Shown piece by piece: positions 38,695 to 38,905 of a stretch of 38,905 nucleotides of DNA (positions within the stretch are counted from its first letter, which is position 1; each line of letters starts with the position of its first letter). This DNA is from Chloroflexus sp. (lineage in GTDB: Bacteria > Chloroflexota > Chloroflexia > Chloroflexales > Chloroflexaceae): positions 1 through 38,905 of the forward strand of contig JANWYE010000009.1 in the NCBI GenBank assembly GCA_025057175.1. The letters are read 5' to 3'. Below the pieces are notes generated by a model. That model did not search any database. It was given only the letters and a program-made list of their open reading frames with translations, and was not told the DNA's origin. The translations under genes were made by a program, and so were the position numbers.

Positions 38695-38905
38695 ATGGCG
38701 TCCGCCACACAGTGCTTACCGATCATCACGACCGATCAGGCGTTAATAGCACAACTCAGTGCGCTGTTGGGGCCGGCATGGCAGGTCGTGCCGGTAGCAA
38801 CAGTCGGTTCCACTTCCCCATACCTCATTGATCTACGAGCGCAGATGCCGCCAGATCTAGCATCTCAGGCCGAACAACTCCCGCTCATCGGTTTGGTTCT
38901 TGATT
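38695..38905 (+). CDS. Partial ORF running off the window end, unknown product
   Basis: ATG at 38695 opens MASATQCLPIITTDQALIAQLSALLGPAWQVVPVATVGSTSPYLIDLRAQMPPDLASQAEQLPLIGLVLD... with no stop. Confidence 0.45.
   Translation, partial: MASATQCLPIITTDQALIAQLSALLGPAWQVVPVATVGSTSPYLIDLRAQMPPDLASQAEQLPLIGLVLD

Overview
High-GC chromosomal window, probably from a Chloroflexus-like filamentous anoxygenic phototroph (taxonomy is inference). It is dominated by a ~24 kb minus-strand carbohydrate locus (about 1.3-24.8 kb). In transcription order this encodes: a GH94-type glycoside phosphorylase, a lipoprotein solute-binding protein, a 948-aa secreted binding protein with N-terminal beta-sandwich-like regions, two permeases, an NHL-repeat/TPR/Yip1-like membrane protein, a DUF5696-like secreted protein, two more permeases, an extracellular and an intracellular PF10091/GH144-like glucanase, a LacI-family regulator, a GH35-like enzyme and a GH3 beta-glucosidase. 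No ABC ATPase is present. The region upstream of the GH94 gene holds a near-consensus sigma70-type promoter (TTGACA-16-TACAAT) bracketed by copies of TGAAACGTTTCA, which suggests a LacI/GalR-type repression loop. I propose a beta-glucan (possibly beta-1,2-glucan) acquisition system carrying a nested, poorly characterised DUF5696/Yip1/large-SBP module. The flanks hold an MntA/HepT-like (MNT-HEPN) toxin-antitoxin pair between GC-rich repeats, DUF507, GNAT, ruvX, a membrane-anchored baseplate-J-like protein, alaS, an acyl-CoA dehydrogenase, pncB with an NrtR-like operator, and an RNase P RNA gene (rnpB). The rnpB P1 helix overlaps the stop codon of a convergent 7TM-PAS-GAF histidine kinase, and its P4 core looks non-canonical.
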